This document shows, one piece after another, positions 1 through 5,390 of a DNA stretch of 9,155 bases. The DNA is from Akkermansiaceae bacterium UBA6138 (GTDB lineage Bacteria > Verrucomicrobiota > Verrucomicrobiia > Verrucomicrobiales > DEV007): positions 1 to 9,155 of the forward strand of contig DIVG01000032.1 in NCBI GenBank assembly GCA_002422425.1, in the 5' to 3' direction. Both the position numbers and the translations under genes were made by a program. How positions within the stretch are numbered: position 1 is the first letter of the stretch; the number at the start of each line of letters is the position of its first letter. The notes beneath the pieces were generated by a model. It saw nothing but the letters and a program-made list of their open reading frames with translations, did no database searches and had not been told where the DNA came from.

Positions 1-1020
1 ATCGTCTTCAACGACTCCGACCGCGAGCTTTTCGCTGAGACCCTCGCCGAGGCCTGCGCCCTGGCGAAATTCAAGACCTACGCGTGGGTCCTGATGGACA
101 ACCATTACCACTGGGTTCTCGAAACGCCCAAGGCCAACCTCGTCGAGGGCATGACGTGGTTCCAAAACACGATTACCCGCCGCATCAATGCCCGCAACCG
201 CCTCTGGGGCCATCTCTTCGGTGGACGCTACAAAGCCATCCTCATTGAAGGCAACCTCAGCGCGGTGGGCTACACCGAGCAGTGGCAGCGCGACTACCTC
301 AGCGAGGTCATTGACTACGTGCATCTCAATCCCATTCGAGCCCGTCTCGCGGGACCGGGCCACGAAAGCCGCCCCAGCATCGGCGACTACCCCTGGTCGA
401 GCGTTGCGATGGGCTACGCCCTGCCTCCGAAGAAACGCCCGACTCACCTCCACGACGACACCTTCGCATTACTCGATCTCGAAGACACCACGGCCGGACG
501 CAAAGCTTTTATCCGTCGACTCGACGAGATCGCGGCGGCAGAAGCGGACTTGGAGACCGTTCCGTCCGAATTGCCTCCACGGCGAAGCTTATCCGAACTG
601 TTCGAACGCGGCTGGGTCCACGGGAGTGACACCTTCCGCGAGATCGTGCTCGATGTCTTTGGTCCGGATGAGACGAGAGAACCGTCCGCGTCGGCCAACA
701 GCAACTACCGCAGCAGTGAGTTGGGCAAGGCCTTCGCGGAAGCGGAGGCCGGACGCATCCTCGCCGACGGGCTGAAACACTTCGACCTTAACGAAGCGTC
801 CCTGCAAAAGACCGCCAAGGGTGATTGGCGCAAAGTGGCGATCGCCTCGACCATCAGCGAGCGAACCACGGTGCGGCAGCACTGGATCGCCGAATGCCTG
901 AACTTGAAGAGCGCTAGCAACGTAAGCCAGCGGGTCCGTCAATACCGGTTGAGGCTCACGAAGGACAAGTCGAAGCAGGAGCGGGCGTGGGAGAAGAGAT
1001 GGAGAATTTCTAAATTCTAG
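1..1020 (+). CDS. REP-associated tyrosine transposase (RAYT, Y1/HUH family), 5' end missing
   Basis: The frame is open from base 1, so the gene starts left of the window; the ATG at 94 is internal. 339 codons are present and the stop is TAG at 1018-1020. The HUH metal-binding motif is His-Tyr-His at codons 35-37 (N-H-Y-H at 100-111). The presumed nucleophilic tyrosine is codon 106 (bases 316-318) in the family signature YVHLNPIRARL, followed by YPWSS near codon 130. RAYTs are single-domain Y1 nucleases related to IS200/IS605 transposases that cut REP palindromes and are usually single-copy chromosomal genes. The C-terminal half is long for the family. Codons ~274-313 (GDWRK, RTTV, W-I-A, SASNVS) resemble the DnaA domain IV helix-turn-helix, suggesting an added DNA-binding module (inference). 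Its last 11 bases overlap the opposing IS66 gene. No clear REP array is visible beside it. Confidence 0.88.
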   Translation: MVFNDSDRELFAETLAEACALAKFKTYAWVLMDNHYHWVLETPKANLVEGMTWFQNTITRRINARNRLWGHLFGGRYKAILIEGNLSAVGYTEQWQRDYLSEVIDYVHLNPIRARLAGPGHESRPSIGDYPWSSVAMGYALPPKKRPTHLHDDTFALLDLEDTTAGRKAFIRRLDEIAAAEADLETVPSELPPRRSLSELFERGWVHGSDTFREIVLDVFGPDETREPSASANSNYRSSELGKAFAEAEAGRILADGLKHFDLNEASLQKTAKGDWRKVAIASTISERTTVRQHWIAECLNLKSASNVSQRVRQYRLRLTKDKSKQERAWEKRWRISKF

Positions 1021-1306
1021 GACTGACACGAATGGTGGCGGGATGGCCGTGGATGGTGACCGGCCCCACGGGGAGGTGGAGTTCGAGGCGAATGGCTCCG
1101 GGAGTTTCGGAAGTCGGCTCGGCGAAGAGTTCGACGAGCTGGGGCGCTTCGAGAACCACCGGCGGGGCTGCGGCACGGGCGCGATGATAGCGGAAGGTGG
1201 CGAGAGCAAGGCCGCGGCGGCGGCAGAATGCGGCCTGGCTCAGGTCGCTGCGGTCGAAGGCGTCGAGAATCTCGCGCCATTGTCGGGGAGTGCGGGTGCG
1301 GCTCAT
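1010..1306 (-). CDS. tnpA: IS66-family accessory protein, TnpA type (orphan, probably 3'-altered)
   Basis: The 98-residue product starts with the IS66 Orf1 pattern: Trp10, then a helix-turn-helix with the motif LSQAAFCRRRGL at residues 22-33 followed by a short ATFRYHR stretch (residues 36-42; family form is roughly S-x-FYYWR). The middle is Ala/Pro-rich, and residues 70-85 (I-R-L-E-L-H-L-P-V-G) match the beta-rich C-terminal part of the family. In intact IS66 elements this protein is made with TnpB and the DDE transposase TnpC. Neither follows here, so the gene is an orphan and not capable of transposition alone. The start at 1306 is chosen because the family N-terminus begins there; there is only a weak GATGG-like stretch upstream. 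The last ~15 residues do not look typical, and the stop (TAG, read on 1012-1010) lies inside the RAYT end, so the tail may be a fusion to foreign sequence. Confidence 0.75.
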   Translation of the reverse strand: MSRTRTPRQWREILDAFDRSDLSQAAFCRRRGLALATFRYHRARAAAPPVVLEAPQLVELFAEPTSETPGAIRLELHLPVGPVTIHGHPATIRVSPRI

Positions 1307-1348
1307 GCGGCACCATCGCGCGGATCACGCAGGACGGTAGATGGTCCA

Positions 1349-1362
1349 GGTCGGACGCTTAC
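1349..1362 (-). repeat. IS66-type left terminal inverted repeat
   Basis: The - strand reads GTAAGCGTCCGACC from 1362 inward. IS66-family ends characteristically begin GTAAGCG. It sits 55 bases upstream of the tnpA start, as expected for a left end. The matching right inverted repeat was searched for by eye and not found in the window. Confidence 0.7.
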
Positions 1363-1501
1363 GGTCAAACAGCGGATGCGGGGATCGGGCATGAAGTGGA
1401 AGCATTCGGGGGCGGCAACCGTTCTGCGGCTCCGATCAAAACGGCTCACCAAAGGTGCTTGGGAAGCGTTTTGGGCCCGCCTCGGCCTGCTCGGTCTCTG
1501 A
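1363..1501 (+). pseudogene. C-terminal fragment of an ISKra4-like transposase, truncated by the IS66 insertion
   Basis: From 1364 the + strand encodes VKQRMRGSGMKWKHSGAATV, then LRLRSKRL, then a W-E-A-F-W motif, ending at TGA 1499-1501. This is the conserved C-terminal tail of ISKra4-type transposases (pattern K-Q-R-x-x-x-S-G-M-x-W-x-x-x-G-A-x-x-V/I-L-x-L-R, then W-x-x-F-W), which normally follows an IGSGV-x-E-x-x-CK stretch. Everything before it is missing, and similarity starts at the base next to the IS66 terminus. The open frame continues upstream to about 1043, but that part is a chance frame across the IS66 remnant and carries no transposase motifs. The assignment rests on remembered family motifs, and another DDE family with a similar tail is possible. 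Confidence 0.65.
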
Positions 1502-1579
1502 TACAAATCAGCGATGCCGACCGGGAGAATTCCTGACATAAACCAAATCTTTTGTACGACTTAGCTACATGCCGCCTCG

Positions 1580-1598
1580 GTCACACCCTTTGTGTGAC
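1580..1598. repeat. Perfect 7-bp inverted repeat (hairpin)
   Basis: The arms GTCACAC (1580-1586) and GTGTGAC (1592-1598) pair perfectly around a 5-base loop CCTTT. No T-tract follows, so it is not a standard intrinsic terminator. It lies about 80 bases after the transposase fragment and may belong to the end of that element, or be a REP-like palindrome; neither can be decided from one copy. Confidence 0.5.
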
Positions 1599-1870
1599 GT
1601 GGGGTGACTTCTCCTTTGGATCGCCCAGAGATTTTGGTGCATCAGTAGTTTTGGAGCCTCTCGATCCGTCTTCGTCTCGCGCCAACGCTGTCAGACTTGG
1701 GACGTTGCGCAACGACCGCCCCCCTCCGAACCCGGGCCTTAGGCGGCAAGGGAGCCGCGGGGTTGGAAAAGGAAATTACAGCCTTCCATGGCACGAGCGG
1801 GCGCGATTTGAGGCAGGTCGGCAGTGAACGCGCGGAGAAGTGCCGAAGCGCCGCGTCGCCGACGTCGGGG

Positions 1871-1895
1871 AGGGGCTTGGCAAGCCCCTTTCCTT
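1871..1895 (+). terminator. Possible intrinsic terminator or leader hairpin
   Basis: AGGGGCTTG (1871-1879) and CAAGCCCCT (1881-1889) are perfect complements around one base; in practice this gives a GC-rich stem of about 8 bp with a 3-base loop. TTTCCTT follows on the + strand, a short imperfect T-tract. There is no + strand gene directly upstream apart from the transposase fragment, and the hairpin lies 75 bases before the hydrolase start. It could end read-through from the mobile-element region, or lie in the leader of that gene. Confidence 0.4.
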
Positions 1896-1963
1896 GTATG
1901 CGCCCCCTTTGCCCTTGACTCACCGCCGGCCAGCTCGCCAAATGGCGACTTTCCCGTGAACCC

Positions 1964-3601
1964 ATGACCCGTCAACTCCTGCCCTTCTCCCTGCTCTTCC
2001 TCACCGCCTTTGCCGGGGCAGCAGAGATTCCCCTGCCTTTTTCCCTGCAGACCCGAGCCGCGACGGGGACCAAGCGGGTCGCAACCGAATCGTGGCTGCC
2101 TTCGCGCAGCGCCATCATCGTTTGCGACATGTGGGATCTGCATCATTGCAGAAATGCCGTCATCCGCGAAGGCGAGATGGCGTCGCGCATGAATGAGGTC
2201 CTTGAAAAGGCGCGCGCCGCCGGGGTTCTCATCATTCACGCCCCGAGCAGTTGCATGCCCGCCTACGAAGGCACCGCAGCGCGGGAACGGGCGAAGACCG
2301 CACCGACTGCCGCTCGTATTCCCAATCAGATCGCCGATTGGTGCAAGCAGATCCCGTCCGAGGAGACGGCCGTTTACCCCATCGACCAGACCGACGGAGG
2401 CGAGGACGACGACCCCGCCGAACATGCCGCCTGGGCGAAAGAGCTAGCGGCAAAGGGGCTCAACCCCCGCGCGCCGTGGACGAGGCAGATCGAAATCCTG
2501 CGCATTGATCAGGAACGCGACGCGATCAGCGACTCGGGCGTCGAGATCTGGAATCTGCTCGAATCGCGGCTCATCGACAACGTCATCCTCCTGGGCGTGC
2601 ACGTGAATATGTGCGTCGCGGGTCGGCCCTTCGGGCTGAGGCAGATGGCGAAGAACGGCAAAAATGTCGTCCTCATGCGCGACATGACTGATGCCATGTA
2701 TAACCCGAAACGCTGGCCTTTTGTCAGTCATCAACGTGGCACCGAACTCTTTATCGAGCACATCGAGAAACACATTTGCCCGACGATCACCTCGGATCAG
2801 ATCCTTGGTGACGGGAAGACCTTCACCTTCAGCGCCGCCACTGCCGGGCCGCGGCGCACGCAAATCCTCCTCATCGGCGATAGCACGACCGAAGCTGGCA
2901 TTCCCAAAAAACTCGCCCCGGACGAGCCGCACTTCGAGGACTTCATCCGCATCCTCCTCGCGACCGAACCCGACCTGTCGCCGACCGATGTTTACAACGA
3001 GGGGCTCAGTGGAGAATACATTCGGCGTCTTCTCGACAGCGGACGCTACGACAAGTCCGTCGCGACGAAACCAAAGGCCGACTACATCTTCATCCGCTAC
3101 GGCCTCAACGACGCCTCGAAGCGGGAGAACTTCGCGGAGAACTTCCCGAAAGATTTCCGAGAACTCCTCGGCCGCCTGCGGCAGGATCACCCGGACGCCG
3201 TCCTCATCCCCATGACTGCGATCCCCTACTCTACAGTGAACAACCACGCCGAGATCAACGCCCTCATCACCCGTGTCGCGGCCGAAGAAAAGCTACCCCT
3301 CTTCGACATCGCCCCGCGCTACCTCGCCGAGCTTGAGAAAGGGCCCGACAGCCTCAACTACCGCCGCTACGCCCTTTCCAAAGTCCCCGAAGCCCTCCGC
3401 CCTCTCGCGACGCCCTACCTCCAGCCCGGTAAAGACCCGCATATCGTGGTCCTCGACAACCGCCTTGATCCCTTTTTTGGACATCTTCCGGGTTGGTTCT
3501 CGGACCGGCATCCGACGCAGGCGGGGTATAATGTCATCGCGCGCGAAACCGCGACGTTTCTGGCGGGGATGATGCGGGAACACGCAAAGCGGAAGCAATG
3601 A
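1964..3601 (+). CDS. Exported two-domain hydrolase: isochorismatase-like domain fused to SGNH/GDSL hydrolase
   Basis: 545 residues. Residues 1-20 form a signal peptide (hydrophobic LLPFSLLFLTAFAG, cleavage likely after AGAA), so the protein is exported. Residues ~48-275 are an isochorismatase-like cysteine hydrolase: Asp55 in IIVCDM is the catalytic aspartate, and Cys217 in GVHVNMCV is the nucleophile, followed by the subgroup signature RPFGLRQM and RDMTDAMYNP. The usual catalytic lysine, expected near residue 182, is not seen; the segment reads RIDQERDAISDSG. Residues ~299-537 are an SGNH hydrolase: block I GDST (Ser307 nucleophile), block II NEGLSG (345-350), block III G-L-N-D (380-383), block V D-R-H (Asp514, His516). 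All four SGNH residues are present, so this half should be an active esterase, perhaps on carbohydrate acetyl groups (inference). The start is fixed by the signal peptide; no clear Shine-Dalgarno is seen. Substrate unknown. Confidence 0.85.
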   Translation: MTRQLLPFSLLFLTAFAGAAEIPLPFSLQTRAATGTKRVATESWLPSRSAIIVCDMWDLHHCRNAVIREGEMASRMNEVLEKARAAGVLIIHAPSSCMPAYEGTAARERAKTAPTAARIPNQIADWCKQIPSEETAVYPIDQTDGGEDDDPAEHAAWAKELAAKGLNPRAPWTRQIEILRIDQERDAISDSGVEIWNLLESRLIDNVILLGVHVNMCVAGRPFGLRQMAKNGKNVVLMRDMTDAMYNPKRWPFVSHQRGTELFIEHIEKHICPTITSDQILGDGKTFTFSAATAGPRRTQILLIGDSTTEAGIPKKLAPDEPHFEDFIRILLATEPDLSPTDVYNEGLSGEYIRRLLDSGRYDKSVATKPKADYIFIRYGLNDASKRENFAENFPKDFRELLGRLRQDHPDAVLIPMTAIPYSTVNNHAEINALITRVAAEEKLPLFDIAPRYLAELEKGPDSLNYRRYALSKVPEALRPLATPYLQPGKDPHIVVLDNRLDPFFGHLPGWFSDRHPTQAGYNVIARETATFLAGMMREHAKRKQ

Positions 3602-3792
3602 TGGAGTGATGAAGGGGTAGGAGGGACGCTTTGCGTTCGTCCTCGCGGGACGTCCACTTTGAGCGCGCAAGATCAACGGCGGACGGTTCGTCGAACTAAA
3701 GAGTTGCCGCTGAAACGTCAACATGCCGATGTTCCCCGTTTGCAGGCCGCCCCCTTGCGCGCCGGCAATCAGGGGTGATCGCGCTCCCTCCG
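3602..3792. other. Intergenic region between convergent genes
   Basis: No gene is recognised. A weak hairpin at 3638-3652 (CGTCC, 5-base loop, GGACG) lies about 37 bases after the hydrolase stop. It can alternatively pair with GGACG at 3624-3628. It has only a poor T-run after it, so it is at best a weak terminator for the + strand gene. A small stem AACAT/ATGTT occurs near 3720-3733. Nothing else stands out. Confidence 0.5.
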
Positions 3793-3831
3793 GAAAAGCA
3801 AAGAGGGCTGAGTCACCGACCCAACCCTCTT
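3793..3831 (-). terminator. Strong intrinsic terminator of the SDR-GPx operon
   Basis: On the - strand a 14-bp stem forms from AAGAGGGTTGGGTC (3831-3818) and GACTCAGCCCTCTT (3814-3801), with two G-U pairs and a 3-base loop GGT. It is followed by a T-rich stretch (TGCTTTTCC, 3800-3792). It starts 30 bases after the glutathione peroxidase stop codon. On the + strand no T-tract follows, so it acts mainly on leftward transcription. Confidence 0.85.
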
Positions 3832-3861
3832 CACTCAAAAGTGAAACGTTAGTCTACTCCC

Positions 3862-4413
3862 TCACTCGGCCAGCGCCGTCTCGATTGCGGCGACGAGGTC
3901 TTCGTTGGAGGGGTCGATTTTGGTAGCGAAACGGCGGATGAGTTTGCCGTCTTTGCCGATGAGGAACTTCTCGAAATTCCAGCCGATGTCGCCCTGCTTG
4001 TCGGGGTTCCCGGCGGTGGTGAGGTAGGTGAAGAGGGGCGCCTTGTCGTCACCTTTCACGGAGACTTTGGAGAACATGGGGAACTCGACGCTATACTTGC
4101 TGCTGCAGAACTCGGCGATCTCTTCGTCGCTGCCGGGCTCCTGTCCGCCGAAGTTGTTGGCGGGGAAGCCGAGGATGACGAGGCCTTTGTCTTCGTATTT
4201 TTTGTAGAGCGCCTGGAGCGGGTCATACTGTTTCGTCGCGCCGCACTTCGAGGCAACGTTGACGATGAGGAGGACTTTCCCTTTGTATTCGGAAAGGTCG
4301 ACGTCTTTGCCTTCGATGTTTTTAACCTTGAACTCATGGACGGAGTCTTCGGCGATGAGGGCTCCGGTAAAGAGGAGGGCGGTGGTGAGGAGGTAGGCGA
4401 GTTGCTTTTTCAT
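3862..4413 (-). CDS. Exported glutathione peroxidase-like (thiol peroxidase) protein
   Basis: 183 residues. Residues 1-21 (MKKQ plus a hydrophobic stretch ending GALIAED) form a signal peptide, so the enzyme should act outside the cytoplasm. The mature part has the usual bacterial GPx length of about 160 residues. The motif NVASKCG puts the peroxidatic Cys at 57. Gln91 (FGGQEPG) and Trp145-Asn146 (WNFEKFL) complete the classic tetrad. The helix after QEPG carries Cys103 (EFCSS), where thioredoxin-dependent members have their resolving cysteine, so a thioredoxin-like reductant is more likely than glutathione (inference). The motif usually written FPCNQF is FPANNF here, which lacks its cysteine. 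Role: reduces hydrogen or lipid peroxides. It is second in a leftward pair behind the SDR gene (27-base gap) and ends before a strong terminator. No good Shine-Dalgarno is visible. Confidence 0.92.
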   Translation of the reverse strand: MKKQLAYLLTTALLFTGALIAEDSVHEFKVKNIEGKDVDLSEYKGKVLLIVNVASKCGATKQYDPLQALYKKYEDKGLVILGFPANNFGGQEPGSDEEIAEFCSSKYSVEFPMFSKVSVKGDDKAPLFTYLTTAGNPDKQGDIGWNFEKFLIGKDGKLIRRFATKIDPSNEDLVAAIETALAE

Positions 4414-4440
4414 TGGGGATAGAACGATTGGGATGGGATT

Positions 4441-5217
4441 TTAGTTTCGGAGATTGAGGTATCCGCCGTCGATATTGAAGCTCTGCCCGGTGATGTAGGA
4501 GGCGTCATCACTGCACAGGTAGAGGGCGAGCTTCGCGATCTCGTCGGGGCGGGCCATGCGGCCGACGGGCTGCACGGCGGAAAGTTTGGCGAACATCTCG
4601 TCGCGATTGTCGGGGTAGTTGCGGGCGAGGTAGCCGTCGACAAAGGGGGTGTGGACGCGGGCGGGGCAGATCGCGTTGCAGCGGATGTTGTCCTTGAGGT
4701 AGTCGGCCGCAATGGAGAGAGTCATGGTGTGGACGGCGCCTTTGCTGGCCGAGTAGGCGAAGCGATCCTTAAGCCCGGTGATCGCGGCGATGCTGGACAT
4801 GTTGAGGACGACGCCCCCGCCGGCGGCGATGAGTTCGGGGAGGACAGCCTGGAGACAGAGGTAGACACCTTTAACATTGACCTTCATGACGCGGTCGAAG
4901 TCGCTCTCGTTCGTGGTCGTGGCGGTGCCGATGTTGGCGATGCCGGCGTTGTTGACGAGGATGTCGATTTTACCGAAGGCACCCTTGGCGGCGGCGACGG
5001 CGGCGGTGACAGAATCGTGATCGGCCACATCGCAGCGGCAGAAGTGGGCGCGCCCCCCGGCCGTGTGGATCGCGGCGAGAGTTTCCCCGGCGGCGGCTTC
5101 GTCGAGGTCGACGATGGCGACAGCGGCACCGGCGGCGGCAAACGATTCACTGATGGCGCGGCCGATCCCGGAACCTCCTCCGGTGATGATCGCGGTTTTA
5201 TTAACGAGTTGAGACAT
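4441..5217 (-). CDS. Short-chain dehydrogenase/reductase (classical SDR, probably NAD-dependent)
   Basis: 258 residues, typical for classical SDRs. The dinucleotide-binding motif TGGGSGIG is at 12-19. Asp37 at the end of the second beta strand (IVDLD) favours NAD over NADP. CDV is at 62-64 and NNAG at 89-92. The catalytic residues are Asn114, Ser142, Tyr155 and Lys159 (YSASK). The C-terminal ITGQSFNIDGGY is the usual family end. The stretch CPARVHTPFVDGYL, followed by QPVGRMARPDEIAKLALYLCSDDAS, resembles sugar-acid or sugar dehydrogenases of the L-fucose/2-keto-3-deoxy-L-fuconate type, but substrate cannot be assigned from sequence alone. An AGGA lies 7 bases before the ATG at 5217-5215, supporting this start. 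It is the first gene of the leftward pair with the peroxidase and divergent from the VWA gene. Confidence 0.92.
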   Translation of the reverse strand: MSQLVNKTAIITGGGSGIGRAISESFAAAGAAVAIVDLDEAAAGETLAAIHTAGGRAHFCRCDVADHDSVTAAVAAAKGAFGKIDILVNNAGIANIGTATTTNESDFDRVMKVNVKGVYLCLQAVLPELIAAGGGVVLNMSSIAAITGLKDRFAYSASKGAVHTMTLSIAADYLKDNIRCNAICPARVHTPFVDGYLARNYPDNRDEMFAKLSAVQPVGRMARPDEIAKLALYLCSDDASYITGQSFNIDGGYLNLRN

Positions 5218-5390
5218 GAGCGAATCCTGACGCGGATACGCTCTGATGGCAACGCGATTTTGTATACCGCTTTTCCGCCGCTAACTCGCGGGGTGAGTCC
5301 CACGAAAGGTTTTTCAGCAGGATGACCGCTTTCTCGCGAAATTTCCCTTTTACGGGGCGGTGGTTCTCCTACACTAAACGCTTTAAGCGG
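5218..5390. promoter_or_regulatory. Divergent intergenic region with candidate leftward -10 element
   Basis: This stretch separates the SDR gene from the oppositely oriented VWA gene and should carry promoters for both. On the - strand TATACA (5266-5261) could be a -10 box about 45 bases before the SDR start, but no good -35 box is found at normal spacing. For the VWA gene, TACACT (5370-5375) lies about 15 bases before the preferred ATG at 5391, also with a poor -35. If the upstream ATG at 5322 is used instead, bases 5322-5390 are coding. The calls rest on visual matching only. Confidence 0.25.

Larger units (their letters stand above)
1010..1362 (-). mobile_element. IS66-family insertion sequence remnant (left end plus tnpA)
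   Basis: Read on the - strand, the segment starts at 1362 with GTAAGCGTCCGACC, matching the conserved GTAAGCG start of IS66-family terminal inverted repeats. An IS66 accessory ORF begins 55 bases inside, the normal layout for the left end. A complete IS66 element is about 2.5 kb and carries tnpB and tnpC after tnpA. Here both genes and the right end are absent, because the RAYT gene occupies the place where tnpB should begin. The exact inner breakpoint is uncertain and lies around 1010-1045. The outer boundary is sharp, because the neighbouring sequence from 1363 is coding sequence of an unrelated transposase. The 8 bases next to the end (ggtcaaac, 1363-1370) would be one copy of the 8-bp target duplication that IS66 elements make; the partner copy is not in the window. 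Confidence 0.75.
1502..1963. other. Intergenic region without a recognisable gene, rich in short palindromes
   Basis: About 460 bases lie between the transposase fragment and the next gene. Short open frames exist on both strands, but none has a recognisable motif, a convincing start or the codon bias of the neighbours. The first part may include the right end of the ISKra4-like element; I could not identify its terminus. Perfect palindromes occur at 1703-1714 (CGTTGCGCAACG) and 1859-1868 (CCGACGTCGG). Stem-loops occur at 1580-1598 and 1871-1889 and are listed separately. A TTGACT at 1915-1920 has no acceptable -10 partner. Confidence 0.6.

Noticed and set aside
922..935. GTAAGCC on the + strand as a possible IS66 right terminal repeat
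   Set aside because: Only the first six bases match the left end at 1362, it lies inside well-conserved RAYT coding sequence, and the 8 bases before it do not match ggtcaaac.
589..1209. Long - strand open frame of 206 codons
   Set aside because: It is antisense to the RAYT gene in GC-rich DNA and has no recognisable motif; a shadow frame.
1043..1362. Open reading frame on the + strand continuous with the transposase fragment
   Set aside because: This part is antisense to the IS66 tnpA gene, has Gly/Glu/Ala-biased low-information composition and shows no transposase motif. Only the part after 1363 is real.
1915..1943. TTGACT as a -35 box for the hydrolase gene
   Set aside because: No hexamer resembling TATAAT is found 16-18 bases downstream, so the promoter is not supported.
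1739..2425. 228-codon - strand open frame crossing the hydrolase start
   Set aside because: It overlaps the signal peptide and isochorismatase region of a well-supported gene, and its product is Gly/Arg-rich without a family match.
3638..3652. Hairpin after the hydrolase gene as an intrinsic terminator
   Set aside because: The stem is only 5 bp and no T-run follows, so it is mentioned only within the intergenic entry.
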